A stretch of DNA of 64,000 bases from Thalassorhabdomicrobium marinisediminis (lineage in GTDB: Bacteria; Pseudomonadota; Alphaproteobacteria; Rhodobacterales; Rhodobacteraceae), in NCBI RefSeq assembly GCF_003072065.1, contig NZ_QCYG01000002.1:372001-436000 (forward strand), in the 5' to 3' direction. The position numbers and the translations under genes are program-made. The notes under the pieces are model-generated. The model was not told where the DNA came from, ran no database searches, and was given only the letters and a program-made list of their open reading frames with translations. Numbering within the stretch: position 1 is the first letter of the stretch; every line of letters begins with the position of its first letter. Shown piece by piece: positions 28,189 to 37,933 of the stretch.

Positions 28189-30324
28189 TCAAGCGTCCGC
28201 TTTTTTCTCGTCCTTGATCTCTTCGCCGGTTTCCTGATCGACGACTTTCATCGACAGGCGCACCTTGCCGCGATCGTCGAAGCCCAGCAGCTTGACCTTC
28301 ACTTCCTGACCTTCCTTCAGAACGTCAGACGGGTGGTTCAGGCGGCGGTTCTCGATCTGGCTGACGTGCACAAGGCCGTCTTTCTTGCCGAAGAAATTCA
28401 CGAAAGCGCCGAAGTCGACGATCTTCACGACCGTGCCGGTGTAGATCTGACCTTCTTCAGGCTCGGCCACGATGGACCAGATCATGTCGTGGGCCTTCTT
28501 GATGGCGTCACCGTTGGGCGATGCGATCTTGATGACGCCTTCGTCGTTGATGTCGACCTTGGCGCCGGAGACTTCCACGATCTCGCGGATGACCTTGCCG
28601 CCCGAGCCGATGACTTCGCGGATTTTGTCCGTCGGAACCTGCATGGTTTCGATCCGTGGCGCATGTTCGGAGAATTCCGACGCGCCCGAGATGGCCTTGT
28701 TCATCTCACCCAGGATGTGCATCCGGCCTTCTTTGGCCTGCGCAAGCGCCTTGCGCATGATCTCGGGCGTGATGCCTGCGATCTTGATGTCCATCTGCAA
28801 GGACGTGATGCCCTTTTCGGTGCCGGCCACTTTGAAGTCCATGTCGCCAAGGTGGTCTTCGTCACCCAGAATGTCGGACAGAATGGCGTATTCGCCGTTG
28901 TCTTCCATGATCAGGCCCATGGCCACACCGGCCACGGCGGACTTGAGCGGAACGCCCGCGTCCATCATCGACAGGGACCCGCCGCAGACCGATGCCATCG
29001 ACGAAGAGCCGTTGGATTCGGTGATCTCGGACACGACACGGATCGTGTAAGGGAAATCGGTGGCTGCGGGCAGAACCGCCTGCAACGCACGCCAAGCCAG
29101 CTTGCCGTGACCGATTTCACGACGTCCGGGGGGGCCGAAACGACCGACTTCACCAACCGAGTAGGGCGGGAAGTTGTAATGCAGCAGGAAGTTCGACTTA
29201 TACATGCCCTGCAGGCTGTCGATCATCTGCTCGTCGTCGCCGGTGCCCAGCGTGGTGATGACCAGACCCTGCGTTTCGCCACGGGTGAACAGGGCCGAGC
29301 CGTGGGTCCGGGGCAGGATGCCCGTTTCCGCCACGATGTCGCGGATTTCGTCGGTCTTGCGCCCGTCGATCCGCTTGCCAGTCTTCACGACGTCGCCGCG
29401 CAGGATCGAGGCTTCGAGCTTCTTCATCGCCGAGCCGAGGTTCTCGTCGCCGAGTTGCTCTTCGGTCAGTTGCTCCTTGATCGCTTCGCGGGCATTGGCG
29501 ACAGCGGTGGTGCGTTCCTGCTTGTCGGAAATCGCAAAGGCCGAACGCATCTGCTCTTCGCCAGCCGCTTTCACAGCCGCATAAAGGTCGGCGTAATCCG
29601 GTGCCTGGAAGTCGAAGGGCTCTTTCGCGGCGTCTTCGGCCAGATCGATGATCAGGTCGATGACGGGCTGGATCTGCTCATGGGCGAATTCGACCGCGCC
29701 GAGCATTTCCTCTTCCGAGAGCTCATAGGCTTCGGATTCGACCATCATCACGGCGTCCTTGGTGCCGGCGACGACGAGGTCGAGGCGCTGTTCGGGATTC
29801 TCGCGCAGCTTGTGCATGTCGTCCATTTCGGGGTTCAGGATGTAATCGCCATCCTCATACCCCACGCGGCAGGCGGCAATCGGGCCCATGAAGGGCGCGC
29901 CGGACAGGGTCAGCGCGGCCGACGCGGCGATCATCGCAACCATGTCGGGATCGTTGACAAGGTCGTGGGACAGCACGGTGCAGATCACCAGAACTTCGTT
30001 CTTGAAGCCTTCGACGAACAGCGGGCGGATCGGACGGTCAATTAGACGGCTTGTCAGCGTCTCTTTCTCGGTCGGGCGCGCCTCGCGCTTGAAGAAACCG
30101 CCGGGCACTTTACCCGCGGCATAGTATTTTTCGTTGTAGTGCACGGTCAGCGGAAAGAAATCCTGCCCCGGCTTTTGCTGCTTGGCGAAAGTCACGTTGG
30201 CCATGACCGTGGTTTCGCCATAGGTGGCGATCACGGTGCCGTCGGCCTGACGCGCAACCTTGCCCGTTTCCAGTGTCAGCGTCTCTTCGCCCCACTGAAT
30301 CGATTTTTTCACTTCTTTGAACAT
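28189..30324 (-). CDS. pnp: Polyribonucleotide nucleotidyltransferase (PNPase)
   Basis: The 711-residue 3'-5' phosphorolytic exoribonuclease of the RNA degradosome has two RNase PH domains (about 5-215 and 300-540), with [16 protein letters not shown]-type and [15 protein letters not shown] motifs, then a KH domain ([15 protein letters not shown] near 565) and an S1 domain ([18 protein letters not shown] near 625). ATG 30324 follows an in-frame TTG. The gene is on the minus strand with rpsO 2.2 kb upstream, so the classical rpsO-pnp pair is separated here by two other genes. Confidence 0.97.
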   Translation of the reverse strand: MFKEVKKSIQWGEETLTLETGKVARQADGTVIATYGETTVMANVTFAKQQKPGQDFFPLTVHYNEKYYAAGKVPGGFFKREARPTEKETLTSRLIDRPIRPLFVEGFKNEVLVICTVLSHDLVNDPDMVAMIAASAALTLSGAPFMGPIAACRVGYEDGDYILNPEMDDMHKLRENPEQRLDLVVAGTKDAVMMVESEAYELSEEEMLGAVEFAHEQIQPVIDLIIDLAEDAAKEPFDFQAPDYADLYAAVKAAGEEQMRSAFAISDKQERTTAVANAREAIKEQLTEEQLGDENLGSAMKKLEASILRGDVVKTGKRIDGRKTDEIRDIVAETGILPRTHGSALFTRGETQGLVITTLGTGDDEQMIDSLQGMYKSNFLLHYNFPPYSVGEVGRFGPPGRREIGHGKLAWRALQAVLPAATDFPYTIRVVSEITESNGSSSMASVCGGSLSMMDAGVPLKSAVAGVAMGLIMEDNGEYAILSDILGDEDHLGDMDFKVAGTEKGITSLQMDIKIAGITPEIMRKALAQAKEGRMHILGEMNKAISGASEFSEHAPRIETMQVPTDKIREVIGSGGKVIREIVEVSGAKVDINDEGVIKIASPNGDAIKKAHDMIWSIVAEPEEGQIYTGTVVKIVDFGAFVNFFGKKDGLVHVSQIENRRLNHPSDVLKEGQEVKVKLLGFDDRGKVRLSMKVVDQETGEEIKDEKKADA

Positions 30325-30380
30325 CAAATGTTTTCCTATCAGGGGCGCGCTCGGGCCTATCCCGAGTCCCCCGTGTCATT

Positions 30381-30398
30381 GGTGGCCCCATTGCCACC
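30381..30398 (-). other. Hairpin in the pnp leader
   Basis: GGTGGC and GCCACC form a 6-bp stem with a 6-base loop, 57-74 bases upstream of the pnp start. In enterobacteria a leader stem-loop upstream of pnp is the site of RNase III/PNPase autocontrol; a similar role here is only a guess. Confidence 0.3.
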
Positions 30399-30496
30399 GA
30401 CCCCAATCCTATGTGCGAACGCCGGGGTCTGAAGCGTCACGTCTCAGATAGCGGCGCGTTTACACGGGTTTTTTGCGTTTGGGAAGAGGGCGGGCG

Positions 30497-31234
30497 CTAG
30501 GCCTGCGGCTGCCGAGGTGGGGCTGATCTAGCCCGTGGCGCGGACGGCAGGCCGAAAGCCTTGCGCGCTTCGACCAGCCGCAGATCGTCCGGGTCCATGC
30601 CCAGCGACAGGATCGTGTCGCGGTCGAACCTGTCTTTCGCGGTGGCGCGGTCATAGCCGGTGCCGAACAGCCGGTCGATCCAGCCCATGCCGAAGCTGAC
30701 ATGAAAGGTCGCGTCGTGGTCGTTGAAATGGTGACGCAGGTGGCTTTGCGTCACACGGGTGCCGAACCAGCCCTTGGGCACGTTCAGATGCGCCAGCGTG
30801 TGACAGTATTCATAGAACGTAAAGGCCGAGACCGAGCCAAGGAACAAAGCCACCGCCCCGAACAGCGCCGCGTCCGCAAGGCCCAGAACCGGCCAGAGCA
30901 CCAGCGTGTGCAACGCCGCCGCGAACAGGCCGAACTTCAGCGCATACCAATGATCCCCACCGGTGAAGAACTCGGGGTTGGTGGGGAATTCGTGATGCCC
31001 GATGTGGCTGCGATACAGATCGTTGAACAGTCCCTGCTGCTGCGGCGGCTCACGATGATACAGAAACCGGTGCATCACGTATTCGACGAAGAATTGCATC
31101 ACCACGCCATAGATCACAGCGATGCAGACCAGCGGGCCGAAATTCATCACGAAAAGGATCAGCCCCAAAACCCAGACCGGAGCGAGCCGGTGCAGGGTGC
31201 CCATGTTCAGCAAGACGCGCAGGGTGGGGATCAT
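30497..31234 (-). CDS. Fatty acid hydroxylase / sterol desaturase family membrane protein
   Basis: The 245-residue membrane protein carries the di-iron histidine clusters of the family: HRFLYH (near residue 55), HIGHHE (near 76), HTLAH (near 153) and HLRHH (near 170), placed between four hydrophobic segments. Such enzymes hydroxylate or desaturate lipids; here carotenoid, hopanoid or fatty-acid substrates are all possible. ATG 31234 has an AGGAGG ribosome site. It lies between the RlmL-like gene and pnp and probably has no mechanistic tie to RNA decay. Confidence 0.87.
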   Translation of the reverse strand: MIPTLRVLLNMGTLHRLAPVWVLGLILFVMNFGPLVCIAVIYGVVMQFFVEYVMHRFLYHREPPQQQGLFNDLYRSHIGHHEFPTNPEFFTGGDHWYALKFGLFAAALHTLVLWPVLGLADAALFGAVALFLGSVSAFTFYEYCHTLAHLNVPKGWFGTRVTQSHLRHHFNDHDATFHVSFGMGWIDRLFGTGYDRATAKDRFDRDTILSLGMDPDDLRLVEARKAFGLPSAPRARSAPPRQPQA

Positions 31235-31306
31235 GGCGAAGCCTCCTTGTTGCGTAATCCTAGTGCCCGGTCGGGCAAGCACGCAAGGCTGACGCCACGG
31301 ACGCGG

Positions 31307-32389
31307 CTAAAGCGGGTCGGTCTGCCAAAGGCGGATCTTGATGCCGCCGTGATTGACCACCGGCCCCGCCGGGCGGAATGGCAATCCTGTTGCCTGCGCC
31401 AGCTTGGCATCCGCCGTGACCACCGCCGCCCGCCAGCCGGGAAACGCGGATTTCAGTCGCGCACCGAAGGCCGCATAAAGGCCAAGCAACGGTGTGCTGT
31501 CGCCGATGCGCCCGCCGTAGGGCGGGTTGGCAATGACAAGGCCGGGGGTGTCGCAGGGCGGGGTGATCTCGCCCACGGGCTTCACCTCGAAGGCGGTCAC
31601 ATCGGCAAGGCCCGCGCGCTCAGCATTGGCGCGGGACATGGCAATCGCCCCCTGATCGCGGTCGCTGCCATAACAGGAAAACGCCGCCGCGCGTTCGGGG
31701 CTGCGCATGGCCTCGAAGGCGTCGGGGTCGAAATTGGGCAGGCTCTGGAAGGCAAAGTCCCGGCCCCGACCGGGATCGAACCTGCGGGCGATCTCTGCGC
31801 CCTCCATCGGAAAGGTGCCCGAGCCGCACATGGGGTCGAACAGCGGCTCCTTGCCCTTGAACCCGGCATCGCGCAGGAACAGGGCGGCCATCGTCTCGCG
31901 CAGGGGGGCCTTGTTCACGGCCTCCTTGTGTCCGCGACGGTGCAGGCTCTCGCCCGAGGTGTCCAGCGACAGGGTCACGATGTCCCGCTCGATCCGCACC
32001 CGCAGGCCGAAGCCCGCCGGGTCGGCGTTGTGGCCATGGGCAGCCAGCGCGCTTGCCACCCGCTCTTGCGCGGCGCCGGCGTGGTAAATCTTCGACTTGT
32101 GGCAGACCGCATCGACGGTGACATCCGCGCCGCGGGGCAGAACGGCGGCCCAGTCCACCTCGCGCACGTTCTTTTCCAGTTGCGACAGATACAAAGCCCG
32201 GAACGAGGTCAGCCGCGCCAGCACGCGGGTCGCCCCGCGCAGTTGCAGGTTGGCACGCCAGACCGCGGGCCAGTCGCCCCGCAGGGTGACGCCGCCGGGG
32301 CTTGTCTGGGTGACCTTGAAGCCCTTCTCGCGCGCCTCGGCGGCCAGCAGGGTTTCAAGACCGGGGGCGGTGATCAGAAAAATGTCCAT
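31307..32389 (-). CDS. THUMP-domain RNA methyltransferase (RlmL/Trm11-like N6/N2 methylase)
   Basis: The 360-residue protein has an N-terminal ferredoxin-like/THUMP region (about 1-150, MDIFLITAPGLETLLAAEA) and a class I methyltransferase domain with SAM-binding DPMCGSGTFPMEGA (about 187-200) and the NPPYGGRIG catalytic motif (near 283). It resembles the N-terminal half of RlmL, which makes N2-methylguanine in 23S rRNA, without the RlmK half. The ATG lies between the rpsO terminator and the hydroxylase gene. Exact RNA target is inferred, not seen. Confidence 0.87.
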   Translation of the reverse strand: MDIFLITAPGLETLLAAEAREKGFKVTQTSPGGVTLRGDWPAVWRANLQLRGATRVLARLTSFRALYLSQLEKNVREVDWAAVLPRGADVTVDAVCHKSKIYHAGAAQERVASALAAHGHNADPAGFGLRVRIERDIVTLSLDTSGESLHRRGHKEAVNKAPLRETMAALFLRDAGFKGKEPLFDPMCGSGTFPMEGAEIARRFDPGRGRDFAFQSLPNFDPDAFEAMRSPERAAAFSCYGSDRDQGAIAMSRANAERAGLADVTAFEVKPVGEITPPCDTPGLVIANPPYGGRIGDSTPLLGLYAAFGARLKSAFPGWRAAVVTADAKLAQATGLPFRPAGPVVNHGGIKIRLWQTDPL

Positions 32390-32414
32390 GCAGTGGAGTA
32401 GCCTTTGACGGGAC

Positions 32415-32450
32415 AAAGTAAAACCGCCCGAGCGGGGCTGCGGGCGGTTT
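32415..32450 (-). terminator. Intrinsic terminator of rpsO
   Basis: A perfect 10-bp stem (AAACCGCCCG / CGGGCGGTTT) on the minus strand with a 10-base loop is followed by TACTTTG. It lies 33 bases after the rpsO stop and separates it from the methyltransferase gene. Confidence 0.85.
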
Positions 32451-32482
32451 GCTGTATCTGGTGTTCGCTTCGGGCGGTCGGC

Positions 32483-32752
32483 TTAGCGACGAATGCCCAG
32501 ACGCTTGATCAGGTCCTGATAGCGGGCCTCATCCTTGGTCTTGGTGTAGTCCAGAAGCTTCCGGCGCTGTGCGACCATCTTCAACAGGCCACGGCGACCG
32601 TGGTTGTCTTTCTTGTGGGTCTTGAAGTGCTCGGTCAGGGTCTTGATACGCGAGGTCAGGATCGCGACCTGAACTTCCGGCGAACCGGTGTCGCCGTCCT
32701 TGGTTGCGAATTCCTTGATCAGGCGTTCTTTTTCTTCAACAGTAATCGACAT
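32483..32752 (-). CDS. rpsO: 30S ribosomal protein S15
   Basis: The 89-residue protein is full length for S15: [45 protein letters not shown] and the C-terminal [12 protein letters not shown]. It binds the 16S rRNA central domain and initiates platform assembly. CAAGGAG precedes ATG 32752. It has its own terminator and is separated from truB by three genes and from pnp by two, unlike the compact order in many proteobacteria. Confidence 0.98.
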   Translation of the reverse strand: MSITVEEKERLIKEFATKDGDTGSPEVQVAILTSRIKTLTEHFKTHKKDNHGRRGLLKMVAQRRKLLDYTKTKDEARYQDLIKRLGIRR

Positions 32753-32895
32753 CGGGATCTCCTTGTCTCGAAGGGTTTCGGGCGCAAGCCGGGATGTCGT
32801 CCAGCAAGGTCCATGAGTCGTCCGGCCCCGGAACGGGCCAGATGCGCGCATATAGGGGGATTCCGTCGCGAAGGCAAAGGGTTTGTCGCGGACCG

Positions 32896-33786
32896 TCAGC
32901 CGGCGACGAACTGCACGCTGGTGACGTCGAAGCTCGACAGGCCATAAAGCGCGGCGACCGGCTCTCCGTCCGCCAGAAGCGTGACGCCTTGCGCGGTGGT
33001 CTGGGTGGTCAGGACCGGGGGCGTGCCCTGATGGTTGAGGACCAGAACATCTTCGGCGGTGTAATCCATGATCGACACCAGCCCGCTGTGCACCTCGAAG
33101 GTGTCGGCATCCGCACCGCCGGACATCACGTCGCCGTCATTGCCGATCAGATGGTCGTCGCCCTCGCTCCCGTTGAGGTAGTCGCGCTGGGCCACATCCT
33201 CACCGGTGGCCCCGTCAAGGCGGTCGTTGCCGTCGCTGCCTTGCAGGTTGTCCTCACCGGCGCCGCCGATCAGGGTGTCGTCGCCATAGCCGCCGGCCAG
33301 CACATCGGCCCCGTCGCCGCCGGTCAACACGTCGTCGCCGCTGCCGCCCGACAGGGAATCGTCCCCCGCGCCGCCATCCAGCCGGTCGTCGCCCAGATCG
33401 CCAGTCATCAAGTCGTCGCCACGGCCACCGGACAGCACGTCGTCGCCGGAGTGCCCGTGCATCTGGTCGTCGCCATCCCCGCCCGTCGCGCTGTCGTTCC
33501 CGTCGCCGCCGCCGATGTAATCATCGCCTTCTGTGCCGGTGAGCGTGTCCGCGCTGTCTGTGCCCGTGATCACCTCGCCCGCGATCACCTCGTCCACGGG
33601 CTCTGCGGGCGCGGGGCCGGGGGCCCCCGGCGCGGTCATCTGCGCGAGCAGGTCTTGCGTCTCTTCCAGATCAACGGTGTCGTCGGTGTCCGTCGGCGGC
33701 GCGTCCGCCCCCTCGTCCGAGGGCATCACGCCGACAAACGCGGTTCCCGCAACGGCCAGTCCGACCAATCCCAGAAGTGCAAGCAT
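32896..33786 (-). CDS. RTX-type calcium-binding protein with N-terminal membrane anchor
   Basis: The 296-residue protein starts with a single hydrophobic helix ([19 protein letters not shown]) followed by an acidic, Pro/Ala-rich linker. Residues about 75-220 hold more than ten glycine/aspartate nonapeptides of the GGxGxDxLx type, forming a calcium-loaded beta-roll. The last 70 residues ([18 protein letters not shown] onward) resemble the folding cap of such proteins. No protease or lipase domain is seen. Export is probably through the N-terminal helix or remains membrane-anchored; function unknown. It is an insertion in the rbfA-pnp region. Confidence 0.87.
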   Translation of the reverse strand: MLALLGLVGLAVAGTAFVGVMPSDEGADAPPTDTDDTVDLEETQDLLAQMTAPGAPGPAPAEPVDEVIAGEVITGTDSADTLTGTEGDDYIGGGDGNDSATGGDGDDQMHGHSGDDVLSGGRGDDLMTGDLGDDRLDGGAGDDSLSGGSGDDVLTGGDGADVLAGGYGDDTLIGGAGEDNLQGSDGNDRLDGATGEDVAQRDYLNGSEGDDHLIGNDGDVMSGGADADTFEVHSGLVSIMDYTAEDVLVLNHQGTPPVLTTQTTAQGVTLLADGEPVAALYGLSSFDVTSVQFVAG

Positions 33787-33898
33787 GGCAAAGCCTTTCG
33801 CAGCGCCCCGCGCCCGGACGATCCGGCCCCGGGGGAATCATATGAGGCACAACCATAGGGCAAGACGCCGAAAACCGGCGGAAATTCGCGCGCAATGG

Positions 33899-34408
33899 TT
33901 AACCGGTCCAAAGCTCCGGCTGTTGGCTGTAGGCGATATAAAGCGGGTGTTTGGGATGGCCGGCCTTGCTCAGACCAAGGTGGTAGAGCGCACGTCCGGT
34001 GCCGCGCAAGAGCGCCTCAATCTGCGGGCCGCGATGCAGGTGCGCGCCATGGGTGCCCCAGGCACAGACGGTCTGGTCGGCCCAGAGCGTCGCGTCCAGT
34101 ATCGCCGCGTCATTGCCCGGCCCGACGGGGTCTGCCGCCGCCCGCATCTTGCGCGGATCGGTGTCGCGCCAGGCGAAGATATTGGTGACGCGAAAGGCCC
34201 CGTGCCCCAGCGCCCGCGCGCGGCGCTCGCACCGCTCAACAGTGGGGTCGTTCTGCACCTCGGTCGCGGTCGAAGGGTTGAGCATGACGAAATGCACCTT
34301 CGAGCCCGCCGCGTCCCAGGTCCGGGTGAGCGCATAGCGGTAGCGTTCGCAATCGGAATAGATCGCGGTCGAAGGGGCGTCGTCTTTCACGTGGGTGCGG
34401 GTGATCAT
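33899..34408 (-). CDS. DUF1643 family protein
   Basis: The 169-residue protein matches DUF1643 throughout: CERYRYALTRTW, FVMLNPSTATEVQNDPTV, RRARALGHGAFRVTNIFAWR and WADQTVCAWGTHG. The family is cytoplasmic with no known activity; the conserved MLNPSTA and D/N-rich motifs suggest a nucleotide or nucleic-acid related enzyme, but this is speculative. ATG 34408 begins MITRTHVKDD. It diverges from the VOC gene with 63 bases between starts. Confidence 0.83.
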   Translation of the reverse strand: MITRTHVKDDAPSTAIYSDCERYRYALTRTWDAAGSKVHFVMLNPSTATEVQNDPTVERCERRARALGHGAFRVTNIFAWRDTDPRKMRAAADPVGPGNDAAILDATLWADQTVCAWGTHGAHLHRGPQIEALLRGTGRALYHLGLSKAGHPKHPLYIAYSQQPELWTG

Positions 34409-34471
34409 GGCCGCCTTATGCCGCCGTTGCGGGCGATGTGCTAGGGTGCAGCATTGATGAAAGGACAGGAT

Positions 34472-34840
34472 ATGAAACTCGGCGCTTTTTCCATCTCGCT
34501 CTCGGTCAAGGATCTGGAGCGATCCATCGCCTTCTACCGCGACCTCGGGTTCGAGCACTTCGGCGGCACACTCGAGCACAACTATGCCATCATGAAGAAC
34601 GGCGACGCGCTGGTCGGGCTGTTTCAGGGCATGTTCGAGGGCAACATGCTCACCTTCAATCCCGGTTGGGACCAGTCCGCAGGCGAGGTCGACCCCTTCG
34701 ACGACGTGCGAGAGATCAGGGCCCGTGTAGAGGCTGCGGGGCACGAGGTCTTGCAAGAGGCGGGCGGGGACCGCGGACCGGGGTCTTTCGTGGTCATCGA
34801 CCCCGACGGCAACCCGGTCCTGATCGACCAGCACCGCTGA
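34472..34840 (+). CDS. VOC (glyoxalase/bleomycin-resistance) family protein
   Basis: The 122-residue protein has a paired beta-alpha-beta-beta-beta fold: FSISLSVKDLERSIAFYRDL at the start and GSFVVIDPDGNPVLIDQH at the end. It may be a metal-dependent lyase or dioxygenase-like enzyme; only some metal positions (E near 30, H, E) can be guessed, so function stays open. AAGGA lies 7 bases before ATG 34472. Its stop is followed by the short dispersed repeat at 34853. Confidence 0.85.
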   Translation: MKLGAFSISLSVKDLERSIAFYRDLGFEHFGGTLEHNYAIMKNGDALVGLFQGMFEGNMLTFNPGWDQSAGEVDPFDDVREIRARVEAAGHEVLQEAGGDRGPGSFVVIDPDGNPVLIDQHR

Positions 34841-34852
34841 GCCTGCGGCTAT

Positions 34853-34890
34853 CCGGCCCTTCGGGGAGAGTTTATCGGGTCAGATGAAGC
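34853..34890. repeat. Dispersed intergenic repeat, copy 1
   Basis: A 38-base element between the VOC gene and truB. It shares its first 22 bases (CCGGCCCTTCGGGGAGAGTT plus TA) and last 13 bases (GGTCAGATGAAGC) exactly with the element at 61054, differing only by a 1-base indel and one or two substitutions in the middle. It begins with the small stem CCGGCCC-TT-CGGGG-like block. It is non-coding and very near the truB stop. Confidence 0.75.
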
Positions 34891-34893
34891 GGG

Positions 34894-35796
34894 TCAGCGC
34901 ACGAAGACGCGGGTGGGGTGCAGCTCGCCGGATTTGAAAATGCCCACGGCCACGGCCTCTCCGCCATGGTCGGCCCAGCATTCGTCGCCGTAGTCCACAT
35001 CGCCCATGACCAGCGCGGGGTTGCCGTTGCGCAGTTTGGTCAGGCTGGACTCGGGGCAATGGACGCGGGGCAGATCGTCAAGGCCCGCTTCCAGTGGCAG
35101 GATCAGATGGTCAAGGCCGTCGGTCTTGGCGTGGTCGTCCAGCGTCTCGAGGCTCACGCCATCCTCGGCGTTGAAGGGGCCGGACCAGATGCGGCGCAAT
35201 TCGCGGACGTGGCCGTGACAGCCCAAAGCCTCACCCAGATCGCGGGCGATGGCGCGCACGTAGCCGCCCTTGCCGCAGGTCATCTCGAGGGTGACGTGGT
35301 CGGCGTCGGGGCGATCGATCAGCAACAACTCCTCAACCCAGAGGGGGCGGGCGGCGATCTCGAAATCCTCACCGTCGCGGGCGCGTTTGTAGGCGCGTTC
35401 ACCGTCGATCTTCACGGCCGAGAAGGCAGGCGGGGTTTGCATGATGTCGCCGACGAACTGGCCCAGCTGCGCCTTGATCTCCTCATCCGTGGGGCGGCTG
35501 TCGCTTTCCGCGATCACCTCGCCTTCGGCGTCGTCGGTGTTGGTCTTCTGGCCCAGCCGCACGGTGAAAGTATAGGCCTTCAGCGCATCGGTGATATAGG
35601 GCACGGTTTTCGTCGCCTCGCCCAGCGCCACGGCGAGAACGCCGGTGGCGTCCGGGTCCAGCGTGCCCGCGTGGCCCGCCTTTTTCGCGTCCAGCGCCCA
35701 GCGCACCTTGTTGACAACCGAGGTCGAGGTGATGCCCGCGGGTTTGTCCACCACAAGCCACCCGTGCAGGTCGCGTCCTTTGCGTTTGCGTGCCAT
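34894..35796 (-). CDS. truB: tRNA pseudouridine-55 synthase TruB
   Basis: The 300-residue enzyme makes pseudouridine 55 in the T-loop of tRNAs. It shows the family N-terminus [20 protein letters not shown], the catalytic aspartate D47 in [12 protein letters not shown], the [17 protein letters not shown] strand and the RNA-binding [18 protein letters not shown]-like tail (about 240-300) closes the protein. It is downstream of rbfA on the same strand, with a phosphodiester-glycosidase-like gene in between. Confidence 0.96.
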   Translation of the reverse strand: MARKRKGRDLHGWLVVDKPAGITSTSVVNKVRWALDAKKAGHAGTLDPDATGVLAVALGEATKTVPYITDALKAYTFTVRLGQKTNTDDAEGEVIAESDSRPTDEEIKAQLGQFVGDIMQTPPAFSAVKIDGERAYKRARDGEDFEIAARPLWVEELLLIDRPDADHVTLEMTCGKGGYVRAIARDLGEALGCHGHVRELRRIWSGPFNAEDGVSLETLDDHAKTDGLDHLILPLEAGLDDLPRVHCPESSLTKLRNGNPALVMGDVDYGDECWADHGGEAVAVGIFKSGELHPTRVFVR

Positions 35797-35859
35797 GTCG
35801 CCTCCGGATGTCAGATCAAGCGGGCGGGGTAGCCGAGCGGCGGTGAGCCGTCAAGCGGC

Positions 35860-36564
35860 CTACTCCAGCACGCCGACAATGGGGCCGAGTTGCCAGCCGA
35901 AATCCGAGCGGTTCAATTGCGGCGCGTGCAGGCGGCTGATCTTGCCGTCGAAGAACAGCGCGTCGGGCAGGGCGAGGCGGTCGCGGAACAGGGTGGCGAA
36001 ATCGTGAAAGTTCACCGCCTCGTTCGAGATCGCGAAAACGGCGCGTGTGCCGTCGGCACTGGTGCCCACGCCGTTGCGGATGAACCGGCTGTCGCTGTCC
36101 TTGATGAAGCGCGGATGCAGAGCGCCGTCGATTACCAGCATCGGGCCGGACTGCGTGGCATGGGTGCAGGTGGGTGCCTTGGCCTGATAGTCGCGCGTCT
36201 CATAGACCCGCAGGTGGTCGCCGATGCAGAACACGCCATTGGGCAGCAGGCCGAAATTGCCCGGCCCGGCAGTGGCGATGACGCGCATCTCTACTTCGCT
36301 GTCTTCGATGTAGTGGCCCACGGGCGCGCGGTCGTCGTGATACATGCCCGCGTTCATCGCGAAGGCCAGATCGCGACCGGTGTCCGCCTCAACCGCCGAG
36401 AAACTGCCGAGAATCGCGCCCGCGTCGTCGCGCAGGAAAAGCTGCAGATCCTCGTCCGCCGTCACTTCGCACACGGTATAGGACGCGCCGAGGTGGTCGA
36501 GATCTTCGCAGGTGACCGCCGCCGCAGGCGTGGCCAGCAGGCACAGCAGCCAAAGCCCGCGCAT
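35860..36564 (-). CDS. Secreted phosphodiester glycosidase-like protein (NAGPA/DUF2233 domain)
   Basis: The 234-residue protein has a signal peptide ([21 protein letters not shown]). The rest resembles the phosphodiester glycosidase domain named after the mammalian uncovering enzyme: [37 protein letters not shown] and the C-terminal [14 protein letters not shown]. Bacterial members act in the envelope on sugar phosphodiesters, substrate unknown. ATG 36564 overlaps the rbfA stop by one base (TGATG), so translation is coupled, an unexpected partnership that makes it part of the rbfA-truB transcript. Confidence 0.83.
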   Translation of the reverse strand: MRGLWLLCLLATPAAAVTCEDLDHLGASYTVCEVTADEDLQLFLRDDAGAILGSFSAVEADTGRDLAFAMNAGMYHDDRAPVGHYIEDSEVEMRVIATAGPGNFGLLPNGVFCIGDHLRVYETRDYQAKAPTCTHATQSGPMLVIDGALHPRFIKDSDSRFIRNGVGTSADGTRAVFAISNEAVNFHDFATLFRDRLALPDALFFDGKISRLHAPQLNRSDFGWQLGPIVGVLE

Positions 36565-36977
36565 CACTCCTCGTCCCCGGGCTCCGCCGCGATGTCCCGG
36601 GCCACGCGGTCGTCGGCAAACATCGCGCGCGTCTGGTCCAGCCGATCATACATATCGTCGATGCGGAACCGCAGATCCGGCGTCGCCTTGAGCTTCATGC
36701 CCTTCGAGATCAGATGCTGAAGCTCTCCCTTGTTGCGGGCCAGTGCCTCAATCGCGAGGTCCGCATCCTTGCCGCCCAGGGGCAGCACGAAGCAGGTCGC
36801 GATGCTCAGGTCCGGCGTCATGCGCACTTCGCCCACGGTGATGGACATGGATTGCAGGTCGGGGTCATGCACCTCGCCGCGCTGCAAAATCTCGGACAGG
36901 CTGCGACGGATCACTTCGCCCACGCGAAGCTGTCGCGTGTTCGGGCCGTCCTTGCCTTGAAATCTGTTCTTTGCCAT
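36564..36977 (-). CDS. rbfA: 30S ribosome-binding factor RbfA
   Basis: The 137-residue KH-like protein shows [20 protein letters not shown], the [20 protein letters not shown] strands and [15 protein letters not shown] near the end. RbfA matures the 5' end of 16S rRNA in the small subunit. ATG 36977 (MAKNRF) is the usual family start; another in-frame ATG lies at 36986. The divergent dapB starts 70 bases away, so infB and nusA are not upstream of rbfA here. Confidence 0.94.
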   Translation of the reverse strand: MAKNRFQGKDGPNTRQLRVGEVIRRSLSEILQRGEVHDPDLQSMSITVGEVRMTPDLSIATCFVLPLGGKDADLAIEALARNKGELQHLISKGMKLKATPDLRFRIDDMYDRLDQTRAMFADDRVARDIAAEPGDEE

Positions 36978-37046
36978 GCAGCCCATGTAGGACAGACAGG
37001 TGCACTTGCCAAGCGGTCGGGTGTGGATCGGGCGAAAGGATACGGG

Positions 37047-37865
37047 ATGACGGACAAGCCGGGAATTGTGATCACGGGCGGATCGGGCCGGATGGGGCAG
37101 ATGCTGATCGACACCGTGCTGGCGTCCGACGCTTGTGAGCTGGTCGGCGTGCTCGAGCGTGAGGGCCACGACTGGATCGGGCAGGACGTGGGCACTGCCA
37201 TGGGCCGCGCGCCCGTGGGGGTGACTGTCAGCGACGACGCAGTGGGCACCTTTGCCCGTGCACAGGCGGTGATCGATTTCACCGCGCCCGAGGCGACGGT
37301 CGCCTTCTCGGAACTCGCCGCACAGGCCCGCGCGGTGCATGTGATCGGCACCACGGGACTGACCGAGGACGACATCGCCCACCTTGACGCCGCCGCCCGC
37401 CATGCGGTGATCGTGCGGGCGGGAAACATGTCGCTGGGGGTGAACTTGTTGACGCAACTGACGAAACGCGTCGCTGCCGCTTTGGATGAGGACTTCGACA
37501 TCGAGATCATCGAGGCGCACCATCACCACAAGGTCGATGCGCCTTCGGGCACGGCCTTGATGCTGGGGGAGGCTGCGGCGCAGGGGCGCGGCGTCGATCT
37601 GCAGGACGTCAGGGACAGCGGGCGCGACGGGATCACCGGTGCGCGGCAGCGCGGCGATATCGGGTTCAGCGCCATTCGCGGCGGCGATATTGTCGGCGAG
37701 CACGACGTGCTTTTCGCCGCCGCAGGGGAGCGGATCAAGCTCAGCCACATCGCCACGGATCGGGCGATCTTCGCGCGCGGCGCGCTCAGGGCTGCGCTTT
37801 GGGGGCAGGACCAGAAGCCCGGTGCCTATGACATGGTCGATGTGCTGGGGTTGGCCGATCTGTAG
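37047..37865 (+). CDS. dapB: 4-hydroxy-tetrahydrodipicolinate reductase
   Basis: The 272-residue enzyme catalyses an NAD(P)H-dependent step of lysine and diaminopimelate synthesis. It has the N-terminal nucleotide motif [31 protein letters not shown] and the active-site block [28 protein letters not shown] precedes ATG 37047. Downstream is a short gap with a 12-base tandem duplication and the convergent DUF1674 gene. Confidence 0.97.
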   Translation: MTDKPGIVITGGSGRMGQMLIDTVLASDACELVGVLEREGHDWIGQDVGTAMGRAPVGVTVSDDAVGTFARAQAVIDFTAPEATVAFSELAAQARAVHVIGTTGLTEDDIAHLDAAARHAVIVRAGNMSLGVNLLTQLTKRVAAALDEDFDIEIIEAHHHHKVDAPSGTALMLGEAAAQGRGVDLQDVRDSGRDGITGARQRGDIGFSAIRGGDIVGEHDVLFAAAGERIKLSHIATDRAIFARGALRAALWGQDQKPGAYDMVDVLGLADL

Positions 37866-37933
37866 ATCCGGTCACTGATCCGGCTTCTCGTAGGGTGATA
37901 AATGCGCCGTCGCGGTTGGGTCCGGCTTTGGAA

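Noticed and set aside
27451-30045. Long plus-strand open frame antisense to pnp and an L,D-transpeptidase gene
   Set aside because: The pnp and L,D-transpeptidase frames match known families exactly; the opposite frame has no ribosome site or recognisable motifs.
33120-33540. Regularly spaced short repeats that could suggest a CRISPR-like or satellite array
   Set aside because: They are the coding repeats of the RTX calcium-binding protein; spacing is a multiple of 9 codons and there are no unique spacers.
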